A DNA stretch of 6,242 nt, from positions 1 through 6,242 of the forward strand of contig JBEKCP010000376.1 of assembly GCA_050014815.1 (NCBI GenBank). Direction: 5' to 3'. The position numbers were made by a program, and so were the translations under genes. The stretch is from JBEKCP01 sp050014815. Lineage in GTDB: Bacteria; Planctomycetota; Planctomycetia; Pirellulales; Thermoguttaceae. How positions within the stretch are numbered: the stretch's first letter is position 1; every line of letters begins with the position of its first letter. Of the stretch, positions 1 to 4,766 are shown piece by piece. The notes beneath the pieces are model-generated. The model saw only the letters and a program-made list of their open reading frames with translations, was not told the DNA's origin and did not search any database.

Positions 1-105
1 CTGGGCAAGCTGGCGTAGTTCCGCAATCAGTTCCGGGTTGGAAACCGCAATCGCACCAAGGCGGCGAATGACCGCAACAAGTGATGCTTCCAGGTCTGTG
101 GACAT
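1..105 (-). CDS. Unidentified protein, N-terminal 35 codons only
   Basis: Reading the minus strand from the ATG at 105-103, the frame stays open to the window edge for 35 codons. The product starts MSTDLEASLVAVIRRLGAIA and continues with a second helix-like stretch rich in Leu, Glu and Ala. A GGAG Shine-Dalgarno-like motif lies about 8 nt upstream of the ATG, which supports both the frame and the start. The pattern of hydrophobic residues suggests two amphipathic helices. There is no signal peptide, and nothing visible assigns a family. The rest of the gene lies to the left of the window. It is transcribed in the same direction as the Pro/Tyr-rich gene at 336-773, but 230 nt of structured intergenic DNA separate them, so co-transcription is doubtful. 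Confidence 0.6.
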   Translation of the reverse strand, partial: MSTDLEASLVAVIRRLGAIAVSNPELIAELRQLAQ

Positions 106-173
106 ACAACGTGCTCCGGGAAAACGAACGGCCCTGATTGGCGGGGAGGAACACCAATCGGCTGCAATAGAAA

Positions 174-231
174 CGGCCGCGAAGGTGAGCAATAGCCTTC
201 GGGACTGGAGCGGTCCCGCACTTCGCGGCCG
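174..231. repeat. Long-stem inverted repeat with nested hairpin
   Basis: CGGCCGCGAAG at 174-184 is perfectly complementary to CTTCGCGGCCG at 221-231 (11 bp). The 36-nt interior holds a second hairpin, CGGGAC 200-205 with GTCCCG 213-218. An alternative small pairing, GAAGG 181-185 with CCTTC 196-200, competes with the outer stem. The element lies upstream of the start of the partial gene at 1-105 and downstream of the gene ending at 336. It could be a leader RNA structure, a terminator without a T-tract, or a repetitive palindrome. The sequence does not decide between these. Confidence 0.55.
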
Positions 232-275
232 GGTGTCATTGTACGGCGGCAAGTCAGGGCAGTCGAGGGTATGAG

Positions 276-326
276 ACCCAAGCCGCTTGGGTACCCGCTC
301 GCGGGTGCCTCTCCCGGAGGGAGAGG
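276..326. repeat. Three adjacent perfect hairpins; possible terminator block of the Pro/Tyr-rich gene
   Basis: ACCCAAGC/GCTTGGGT (276-283/285-292), ACCCGC/GCGGGT (293-298/301-306) and CCTCTCCC/GGGAGAGG (308-315/319-326) follow one another almost without gaps. On the minus strand the first stem met by polymerase begins 10 nt after the stop codon at 338-336, a typical place for a terminator or an RNA-stabilising hairpin. No T-tract follows. GGGTACCC (289-296) followed by GGGTGCCT (303-310) recurs in the same order in the palindromic element inside the M48 gene (2967-2974 and 2978-2985), so this block may be a diverged copy of that element. Confidence 0.5.
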
Positions 327-335
327 GGAGGTCTG

Positions 336-773
336 CTAGTAGCCCGTCGGGGGCGATGGAACCGGGGGCGGGCTCGATGGTGATACCGGCGAAGTGGGTG
401 GAGTCGGCAGCACCGGCGGCGCTGTTGGCGCCGGAGGTGGCGGCACATATCCCTGCGGCGGCGAATAGCTCTGGTAAGGCGGCGGCGCCGACGGCGGTTG
501 CACGTAGACCGGAGCCGGCTGCACGTACCCGGGAGGCGGGGCCACGTAAACCGGGGCCGCGTAGTAGCGGTACGGATACGGATACGGGTAAGAATACGGA
601 TACGGATATGGATACGGATACGGCGGATACGCATAGGCCGGGTACGGACCGTACGCAGGTATTCCGATCCCAATGCCCACGCCAACTCGCACGCCCCCCG
701 CCTCGACCGGCGACCACAAGAGGGCCACAACCGCCAAGGCCACCAGCCCGATCAACACTTCCTTCCTGTCCAT
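336..773 (-). CDS. Exported Pro/Tyr-rich low-complexity protein
   Basis: The product has 145 residues. The start at 773 is preferred over the longer open frame from 860 because AGGAGA lies 7 nt upstream and the product then begins with a clear signal peptide: MDRKE, a hydrophobic stretch at about 6-20, and a VEA cleavage motif at 23-25. The mature part opens with a Gly/Val/Ile-alternating segment (GVRVGVGIGIGIP), passes through a PYPYPYPY-type tract, then PVYVAPP/PVYVQPP repeats, and ends in a Pro/Ser/Thr-rich tail. There is no lipobox Cys and no membrane anchor after the signal. Small secreted proteins of this composition are common hypothetical proteins in Planctomycetota; the function is unknown. 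A periplasmic or surface structural role is a guess from composition. The reverse strand is also open here because of the repetitive codons; those readings look like artefacts. Confidence 0.8.
   Translation of the reverse strand: MDRKEVLIGLVALAVVALLWSPVEAGGVRVGVGIGIGIPAYGPYPAYAYPPYPYPYPYPYSYPYPYPYRYYAAPVYVAPPPGYVQPAPVYVQPPSAPPPYQSYSPPQGYVPPPPAPTAPPVLPTPPTSPVSPSSPPPVPSPPTGY
571..624. repeat. Hexanucleotide tandem repeat (TACGGA)n coding for PY dipeptides
   Basis: Nine consecutive 6-bp units lie on the plus strand: TACGGA, TACGGA, TACGGG, TAAGAA, TACGGA, TACGGA, TATGGA, TACGGA, TACGGC. On the coding (minus) strand each unit specifies Tyr-Pro or a one-base variant (one unit gives Ser). Because the unit is 6 bp, gain or loss of units changes protein length without a frameshift. 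Confidence 0.85.
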
Positions 774-970
774 GACGCATTCTCCTCTGTTTTGTGCCAC
801 ATCATCAATCGACAGATCCCGGCCGCCAGTTGAATGAGGAGCGGGCCAGTGATTTTGCACAGTTTCGCCAAAGCCCGCATCCGACGTATTTTATTCAGCG
901 TTCCGTCAGAAATGCGGTTTATTCGCAAATCTCCGGGTCGGGGATAGCTCTGCGCCGGTCGCGAATCTGC

Positions 971-976
971 TAAAAT
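971..976 (+). promoter_or_regulatory. Possible -10 box for the lemA-M48 operon
   Basis: TAAAAT stands out in an otherwise GC-rich stretch, 151 nt before the LemA start codon. No TTGACA-like hexamer is found at the expected distance, so this is a weak call from composition alone. Confidence 0.2.
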
Positions 977-1058
977 AGCCCCGCGCAGTCGTGGGACGGC
1001 AACGGGAGAATATAGCAACAAGATCGGTCGTCTGACAGCCCAATCGAGGAGACACATC

Positions 1059-1090
1059 GCGAGAACGCGAAAGAGCGAAAACACGGAACA
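1059..1090. repeat. Degenerate 8-bp tandem repeat upstream of lemA
   Basis: Four successive octamers, GCGAGAAC, GCGAAAGA, GCGAAAAC and ACGGAACA, share a GCGAAAAC-like pattern with period 8. They lie in the probable 5' leader of LemA. They could be protein-binding half-sites or simple slippage sequence. Confidence 0.35.
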
Positions 1091-1127
1091 TTTGAACCTT
1101 TATCCACACAAATAGGGAATCGCTGCC

Positions 1128-1727
1128 ATGAATTCTACGATGGTTCTGATCGGGCTGGTGGTGGTTGTGTTCTTGTTGGCGATCGCGGTTGTCGGGATGT
1201 ACAACCGGCTGGTGACCCTGCGGAACCGGTACAAGAACGCCTTTTCACAGATCGACGTGCAACTGAAGCGGCGGTACGACCTCATCCCGAACCTCGTCGA
1301 GGTGGCCAAGGGCTACATCAAGCACGAGCGGGAGACGCTCGAGGCGGTGGTCCAGGCCCGCAATGCGGCCTACGCGGCCGGACAGCAGGCGGCCCAGAGC
1401 CCCGGCCAGCGGGAGGCGATGGCCGCACTGGGGGGCGCGGAGGGCCGGCTGACCGGCGCCCTGGGCCGGTTGTTCGCCGTAGCGGAAGCCTACCCCGACC
1501 TGAAGGCCAACCAGAACATGATGGCGATTCAGGAGGAGTTGTCGTCGACGGAGAACAAGATCGCATTCGCCCGGCAGGCCTACAACGACTCTGTGACGAG
1601 CTACAACACGCAGCGGGAGGTGTTTCCCACGACGGTGATCGCCTCGATGTTCAACTTCCAGGAGGCGCACCTCTTGGAGATCGAGCAGCCCGAAGAGCGG
1701 GCGGCCCCCAAGGTCTCGTTCGGCTGA
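1128..1727 (+). CDS. lemA: LemA family membrane-anchored protein
   Basis: The product has 199 residues, close to the usual size of the LemA family. The ATG is preceded by AGGGA with 9 nt spacing. A single N-terminal membrane segment (about 6-25) is followed by YNRLVTLRNRYKNAFSQIDV and a QLKRRYDLIPNLVEVAKGY block (45-63), the family hallmark. The C-terminal signature runs from AVAEAYPDLKANQNMMAIQE (117-136) to TTVIASMFNF (168-177). The family folds as a long helical bundle that projects from the membrane; its molecular role is poorly defined. A LemA gene beside an M48/HtpX-type protease recurs in many bacteria, and the same pairing is seen here with a gap of 103 nt, pointing to joint expression and perhaps a joint role in envelope protein quality control. 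The last 10-12 residues are polar and not conserved. The family assignment is firm; the role is inferred from context. Confidence 0.96.
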   Translation: MNSTMVLIGLVVVVFLLAIAVVGMYNRLVTLRNRYKNAFSQIDVQLKRRYDLIPNLVEVAKGYIKHERETLEAVVQARNAAYAAGQQAAQSPGQREAMAALGGAEGRLTGALGRLFAVAEAYPDLKANQNMMAIQEELSSTENKIAFARQAYNDSVTSYNTQREVFPTTVIASMFNFQEAHLLEIEQPEERAAPKVSFG

Positions 1728-1732
1728 GGCGG

Positions 1733-1755
1733 AAAAAGAGGGGACAGGCGCCTCC
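1733..1755. repeat. Partial GGGGACAG-type repeat
   Basis: Just after the LemA stop, AAAAAGAGGGGACAGGCGCC resembles one arm of the palindromic element inside the M48 gene, which begins with an A-run followed by GGGGACAG. It holds the 8-bp palindrome AGGCGCCT. It is likely a degraded or half copy. Confidence 0.45.
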
Positions 1756-1770
1756 TATCGCGACAAACAA

Positions 1771-1809
1771 CCCCTCACCCCCAACCCCTCTCCCGCAAGG
1801 GGAGAGGGG
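1771..1809. repeat. REP-like hairpin between lemA and the M48 gene
   Basis: CCCCTCTCCC (1785-1794) pairs perfectly with GGGAGAGGGG (1800-1809) around a 5-nt GCAAG loop, preceded by CCCCTCACCCCCAA. From memory, sequences of this form are widespread intergenic palindromes in high-GC bacteria. In the operon it could attenuate or stabilise the transcript between the two genes. It also places a G-rich run about 20 nt before the M48 start, too far to act as its ribosome binding site. Confidence 0.6.
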
Positions 1810-1830
1810 AGCAGTTGATGGGCGGCTACC

Positions 1831-3864
1831 ATGGCGACGGACTTTTTCGAGCGCGAGGACCATGCCCGCCGCCAGACGAGGCGGCTCGTGGCCATGTTCG
1901 TCATGGCGGTGGCGGTCATCGTCCTGGCGATTTATCTCGTCGTGGCGATGGTGGCGATCGATGTTTTGCAGCAGCACGGCCGGGTGGGCGTGGCGCCGAC
2001 CTTATGGGATCCGGCACTTTTTGCGTGCGTGGCGCTCGGGACAATCCTGGTGATCTCCGCGGGCAGCCTGTACAAGATTTCGGAGCTTTCCGCCGGAGGG
2101 GAGCACGTGGCGCTGATGCTGGGGGGCCGGGCGGTCAATCCGCAGACCCAAGACCTTGCCGAGAGGCGGCTCTTGAACGTGGTCGAGGAGATGGCCCTGG
2201 CCTCCGGCATTCCCGTCCCGCCGGTATACGTCCTGGACCGCGAGCCGGGGATCAACGCGTTCGCCGCGGGGCACCGCCCCGGCAATGCGGTGGTGGCCGT
2301 TTCGGCCGGCTGCCTCCATTATCTCAATCGCGAGGAACTCCAGGGAGTAATGGGCCACGAGTTCAGCCACATCCTCAACGGCGACATGCGGCTGAACCTC
2401 CGCCTCATCGGCATCGTCTTCGGCATCGTCGTGTTGTCCGTCTGCGGCTACTACGTCATGCGCTCGGCGAGCCTGTTCTCGTCCCGCGATTCCAAGGGGC
2501 GGGGCGCGGGGGCCGCGGCCGCGGTCCTCTTCCTCGGGCTTGCGCTCTGGATCCTGGGTTGTCTCGGCGTGCTCTTGGGCAAGCTGATCAAGAGCGCCGT
2601 CAGCCGACAGCGGGAGTTCCTGGCCGACGCCTCGTCGGTCCAGTTCACGCGTGCCCCCGGGGGAATCACCGGGGCGCTGAAGAAGATCGGCGGTCTGGCC
2701 GAGGGGTCCCGGATTCGCGACGCCCACGCCGAGGAGATCAGCCACATGTTCTTCGGCGATGCGTTTGCGGGCTCGTTTTTCAACCTTTTCGCCACGCACC
2801 CGCCGCTCGGGGAGCGGATCCGGGCATTCGATCCGGGATTTGACGGCCGTTTCCCTCCGATCCAGGCCGAGACGGTCGTGGCCGAGATCGCCGACCAACC
2901 GGGGAAAAAGGGGACAGTCCCCATTTGCCGGAACGGCCCGGAGGGTGCTTCGCACAAATGGGGACCGGGTACCCCTTGGGTGCCTTTTTCCCCACAGCAG
3001 TGCGTGGACCAGGGCGATTTGGTGCAGCGGATTGGGCGGCCGCAAGCGAGCGATTCGCACCATGCGGGCCAAGTGCTCCGCGCGATGCCGGCCGTGCTCC
3101 TGGATTCCGCCCGGGAGCCGTCCACGGCGCGGGCCGTCATTTACGCCCTTCTCTTGAGCCGCGATGACGAAGCGACCCGGACCCTGCAGTTGCAAATGCT
3201 TCAATCGCAGCTCGATCCGCACTTGTATCAAGAGACGCAGCAACTGGCGGCCGTGGCCCAACCGCTCGATGCCGGCGCCCGGCTGCCGTTGGTGGATCTG
3301 GCGGTGCCCGCGCTCAAGAAGGCATCGCCCGAGCAGTATGCGCAGTTTCGGCAGGTCGTCGAGGCGTTGGTGGGGGCGGAGCACAAGGTGGACCTGTTCG
3401 AATACTGCCTCCGCACGGTGCTCTTCAGTTACCTTGACGTGTACTTCAGGCTGAAGAAGCCGCCGGCGATCCGCTATCGCACCGTCGGCGCGGTTGCCCA
3501 GCCGGCGGCGGTGGTCCTCTCCACGCTGGCCAATGTCGGCGCGAGATCTCCGGAGGACGTCCAGCGGGCATTTCAGGCCGGGGCTGAGGAGCTTGGGCAA
3601 TTTGTGCCCGGGACGCTTGGGGCCGGCGCCCAGGGCCTTGGGCCGTTGGCGATCGTGCCCCGCCAGCAGTGCTCGCTTCGGACGTTCGACGCTGCCGTGG
3701 CCGAGCTTGCCAAGGCTGGTCCGTATGTCAAGCGGGCCGTGATTTCCGCCGCATCGGCCTGCATCGCCGCGGATGGCAAGGTGACGATCGAGGAGAACGA
3801 GCTGTTGCGGGTGTTGGCTGCCGTGTTGGCGTGCCCGGTACCGCCTTCGCCGCCCCTCTCGTAA
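1831..3864 (+). CDS. M48 family (HtpX-like) membrane zinc metalloprotease with C-terminal extension
   Basis: The product has 677 residues, more than twice the size of HtpX (about 290) because of a long C-terminal part. An in-frame TGA at 1816-1818 rules out an earlier start, and MATDFFERED at the ATG of 1831 looks like a native N-terminus although the ribosome binding site is weak. Membrane segments lie at about 19-42, 61-82, 192-210 and 226-250. The zinc site is H176-E177-F-S-H180 in GHEFSHILNGD, with E262 in REFLADASSVQFTR as third ligand. ATHPPLGERI (321-330) is the conserved end of the protease domain. Residues 358-387 are coded by a 93-bp palindromic element. The region from about 395 on is soluble and helical, and ends in a TerB-like acidic motif, AADGKVTIEE (646-655). 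Its role is probably membrane protein quality control with LemA; substrates are unknown. The last residues (PVPPSPPLS) precede another repeat copy. Confidence 0.93.
   Translation: MATDFFEREDHARRQTRRLVAMFVMAVAVIVLAIYLVVAMVAIDVLQQHGRVGVAPTLWDPALFACVALGTILVISAGSLYKISELSAGGEHVALMLGGRAVNPQTQDLAERRLLNVVEEMALASGIPVPPVYVLDREPGINAFAAGHRPGNAVVAVSAGCLHYLNREELQGVMGHEFSHILNGDMRLNLRLIGIVFGIVVLSVCGYYVMRSASLFSSRDSKGRGAGAAAAVLFLGLALWILGCLGVLLGKLIKSAVSRQREFLADASSVQFTRAPGGITGALKKIGGLAEGSRIRDAHAEEISHMFFGDAFAGSFFNLFATHPPLGERIRAFDPGFDGRFPPIQAETVVAEIADQPGKKGTVPICRNGPEGASHKWGPGTPWVPFSPQQCVDQGDLVQRIGRPQASDSHHAGQVLRAMPAVLLDSAREPSTARAVIYALLLSRDDEATRTLQLQMLQSQLDPHLYQETQQLAAVAQPLDAGARLPLVDLAVPALKKASPEQYAQFRQVVEALVGAEHKVDLFEYCLRTVLFSYLDVYFRLKKPPAIRYRTVGAVAQPAAVVLSTLANVGARSPEDVQRAFQAGAEELGQFVPGTLGAGAQGLGPLAIVPRQQCSLRTFDAAVAELAKAGPYVKRAVISAASACIAADGKVTIEENELLRVLAAVLACPVPPSPPLS
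2901..2993. mobile_element. 93-bp palindromic MITE/REP-like element read in frame within the M48 gene
   Basis: GGGGAAAAAGG at 2901-2911 and CCTTTTTCCCC at 2983-2993 form perfect 11-bp terminal inverted repeats. Inside, CCCCATTTG (2919-2927) pairs with CAAATGGGG (2955-2963), and GTGC/GCAC forms a small central hairpin at 2945-2955. The GGGGACAGTCCCC core is at 2910-2922. The length is 93 bp, 31 codons, with no stop in the reading frame, so it adds a Gly/Pro-rich linker starting GKKGTVPI between the protease domain and the C-terminal extension. No target-site duplication is obvious. It encodes no transposase, so if mobile it was moved in trans, for example by a REP-associated tyrosine transposase. 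That is inference. Confidence 0.75.
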
Positions 3865-3884
3865 ACCAGGCCCTTTGCGGCCGG

Positions 3885-3901
3885 ACGGGGACTGTCCCCG
3901 T
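3885..3901. repeat. Palindromic GGGGACTGTCCCC repeat, possible terminator of the M48 gene
   Basis: ACGGGGAC (3885-3892) and GTCCCCGT (3894-3901) flank a single T in a perfect 17-bp palindrome, 20 nt after the M48 stop. As RNA it could form a 7-bp GC-rich stem with a CTG loop. No T-run follows, so termination is only possible. The core matches the element at 2910-2922 read on the other strand. Confidence 0.6.
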
Positions 3902-4019
3902 GAACGGTTACTCTCGACCAACCAGGGGGTGCTTCCGGCGAATTGTTGGTTTTTTGGACGGCCCAAAGGGTTTCTTGGCGGGGCCTAGTTATGGCGGCGC
4001 GCCGGGCGGGTTGTGAAAT

Positions 4020-4108
4020 AAGGACTTACGGCGTGATTTCACGCCAGTTGTCTTCCCCCCGCAATAGGGCCCGGCCAACAAATTCCTCCACAAGAGACAT
4101 AAGTCCTT
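4020..4108. repeat. Inverted repeat with internal hairpin
   Basis: AAGGACTTA (4020-4028) and TAAGTCCTT (4100-4108) are exact 9-bp inverted repeats 71 nt apart. Directly inside the left arm, GGCGTGA (4030-4036) pairs with TCACGCC (4039-4045). The arrangement resembles a small non-autonomous element or a folded RNA. No coding sequence lies between the arms. Confidence 0.45.
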
Positions 4109-4145
4109 GTTGGAAAGCATCTTGCACGCTTTTTCGGCCGGACGC

Positions 4146-4166
4146 TAATTGGGCCATAATTGGGCC
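4146..4166. repeat. Short tandem direct repeat TAATTGGGCC
   Basis: TAATTGGGCC occurs at 4146-4155 and again at 4157-4166, an 11-bp period. It may be a slippage product or a pair of half-sites. Confidence 0.5.
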
Positions 4167-4257
4167 GTTCACATTGGGTAATTTTCAATCGCTAAGTTCT
4201 TGCGCAGTAAGGGTCGTCGCGGCATCAGAGGGGGCACCTGTACTTCTCCGGGGGCGC

Positions 4258-4295
4258 AAAAAAATGGCCACTTAGAATGGTGGTATGAGTTGACA
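4258..4295 (-). mobile_element. Possible insertion-sequence end, IS21-like
   Basis: Read on the minus strand, the stretch starts TGTCAACTC at 4295 and leads through TAAGTGGCCATTTTTTT at about 4274-4258. A TGT terminus followed by a TGGCCATTTTT word recalls IS21-family ends as I remember them. No istA/istB-like coding sequence and no second end are visible, so at most this is a solo remnant. Confidence 0.25.
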
Positions 4296-4335
4296 CTGTG
4301 GTGCTATTTCTGAATTCCATGCCCCCAGGACGCAG

Positions 4336-4398
4336 GGGGGCTGTCCCGATTTTCGCGGGCATCGGGCGCAGCTTGGTCGCGAACATGGGACTGTCCCC
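4336..4398. repeat. Degraded palindromic element, two GGGACTGTCCC cores in inverted orientation
   Basis: The left arm GGGGGCTGTCCC-GATTTTCGCG (4336-4357) and the right arm CGCGAACAT-GGGACTGTCCCC (4378-4398) are imperfect inverted repeats of about 21 nt, each holding the GGGAC-W-GTCCC core found in the M48 gene insert and after its stop. The inner 20 nt differ from the 93-bp element, so this is a different subtype or an older copy. Confidence 0.6.
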
Positions 4399-4407
4399 TT
4401 TGACGCG

Positions 4408-4446
4408 ACGTCGGCCGCGGCAGGTGGCACGCCGGCTCGCCGACGT
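4408..4446. repeat. Inverted repeat ACGTCGGC/GCCGACGT
   Basis: ACGTCGGC (4408-4415) pairs with GCCGACGT (4439-4446) across 23 nt of GC-rich sequence. It lies 10 nt beyond the previous element and may belong to the same repeat cluster. Confidence 0.4.
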
Positions 4447-4766
4447 GGCGACGTAGCGAGACGCCATACGGGCACTGATGCGGAGTCACGGGGGTAGTCG
4501 GAAGACGCACCTCATCCTGGCCCGGCTCGATGGTTCAAATGCGTCGGTCCGATGTGACCGGTGCGCGCAGGGAAGATGCCGTTGCGCGCGCCGGTGAGGG
4601 CGACCGATGCGCGCAACAAATGGCGATCCGACAGCCCGGACCAGAGGGCCGATGCGCGGAAAACTTCGACTGAACGCACCCGATTTTCCAGAAGGGCGTC
4701 AATTGGCTGTCTTGCAGACATCGCCGCGATCGACTCTGGCCGATTGCTCAGGTCCTGCGGTATCGC

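Larger units (their letters stand above)
774..1127. other. Divergent intergenic region without a convincing gene
   Basis: These 354 nt separate the minus-strand Pro/Tyr-rich gene from LemA and must hold the promoters of both. Short open frames here lack ribosome binding sites and recognisable products. Visible items are the AGGAGA site of the left gene at 781-786, a TAAAAT hexamer at 971-976 that could be a -10 box for the LemA operon but has no good -35 at 16-18 nt spacing, a degenerate 8-bp tandem repeat at 1059-1090, and an AGGGA ribosome binding site at 1114-1118. Confidence 0.6.
3865..4766. other. Gene-poor junction of about 900 bp with repeat remnants
   Basis: No open frame here has both a plausible ribosome binding site and a recognisable product; several overlapping frames translate to Arg/Pro-rich sequence typical of noncoding high-GC DNA. 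The stretch holds the palindrome at 3885-3901, paired repeats at 4020-4108, a short direct repeat at 4146-4166, a possible insertion-sequence end at 4258-4295, and an inverted-repeat element at 4336-4398 with a further stem at 4408-4446. From 4447 to 4766 I see only repeated CGATGCGCG-like words and no gene. The region separates the LemA-M48 locus from the minus-strand ImmA/IrrE module, the two gene ends facing each other. Confidence 0.6.

Noticed and set aside
174..326. A CRISPR-like array suggested by repeated stems
   Set aside because: The stems differ in sequence and there are no regularly spaced identical repeats.
287..833. Plus-strand frames (287-775 and 498-833) across the Pro/Tyr-rich gene
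   Set aside because: They are Arg/Pro or Arg/Ile repeats generated by the reverse reading of the hexanucleotide tract.
774..860. An upstream in-frame start for the Pro/Tyr-rich gene at 860
   Set aside because: The extra 29 residues put a polar stretch before the signal peptide, while the start at 773 has AGGAGA at 7 nt and a clean signal sequence.
752..1084. A minus-strand frame of 110 codons in the intergenic region before lemA
   Set aside because: It starts at a non-ATG codon without a ribosome site, overlaps the start of the Pro/Tyr-rich gene and resembles no protein family.
1815..2843. A 342-codon plus-strand frame starting at TTG 1815, with a better-placed G-rich ribosome site
   Set aside because: The product is Arg/Gly/Pro-rich low-complexity sequence and overlaps the protease in another frame; the membrane segments and HEFSH motif are only in the 1831 frame.
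2002..3966. A 654-codon open frame on the minus strand, antisense to the M48 gene
   Set aside because: It arises from the high GC of the third codon positions of the real gene; its translation is Arg/Gly/His-rich with no recognisable domain, while the plus strand gives a complete M48 protease.
4530..4560. GGTTCAAATGC, which recalls the T-loop of a tRNA
   Set aside because: No acceptor stem, anticodon arm or CCA-end arrangement can be built around it.
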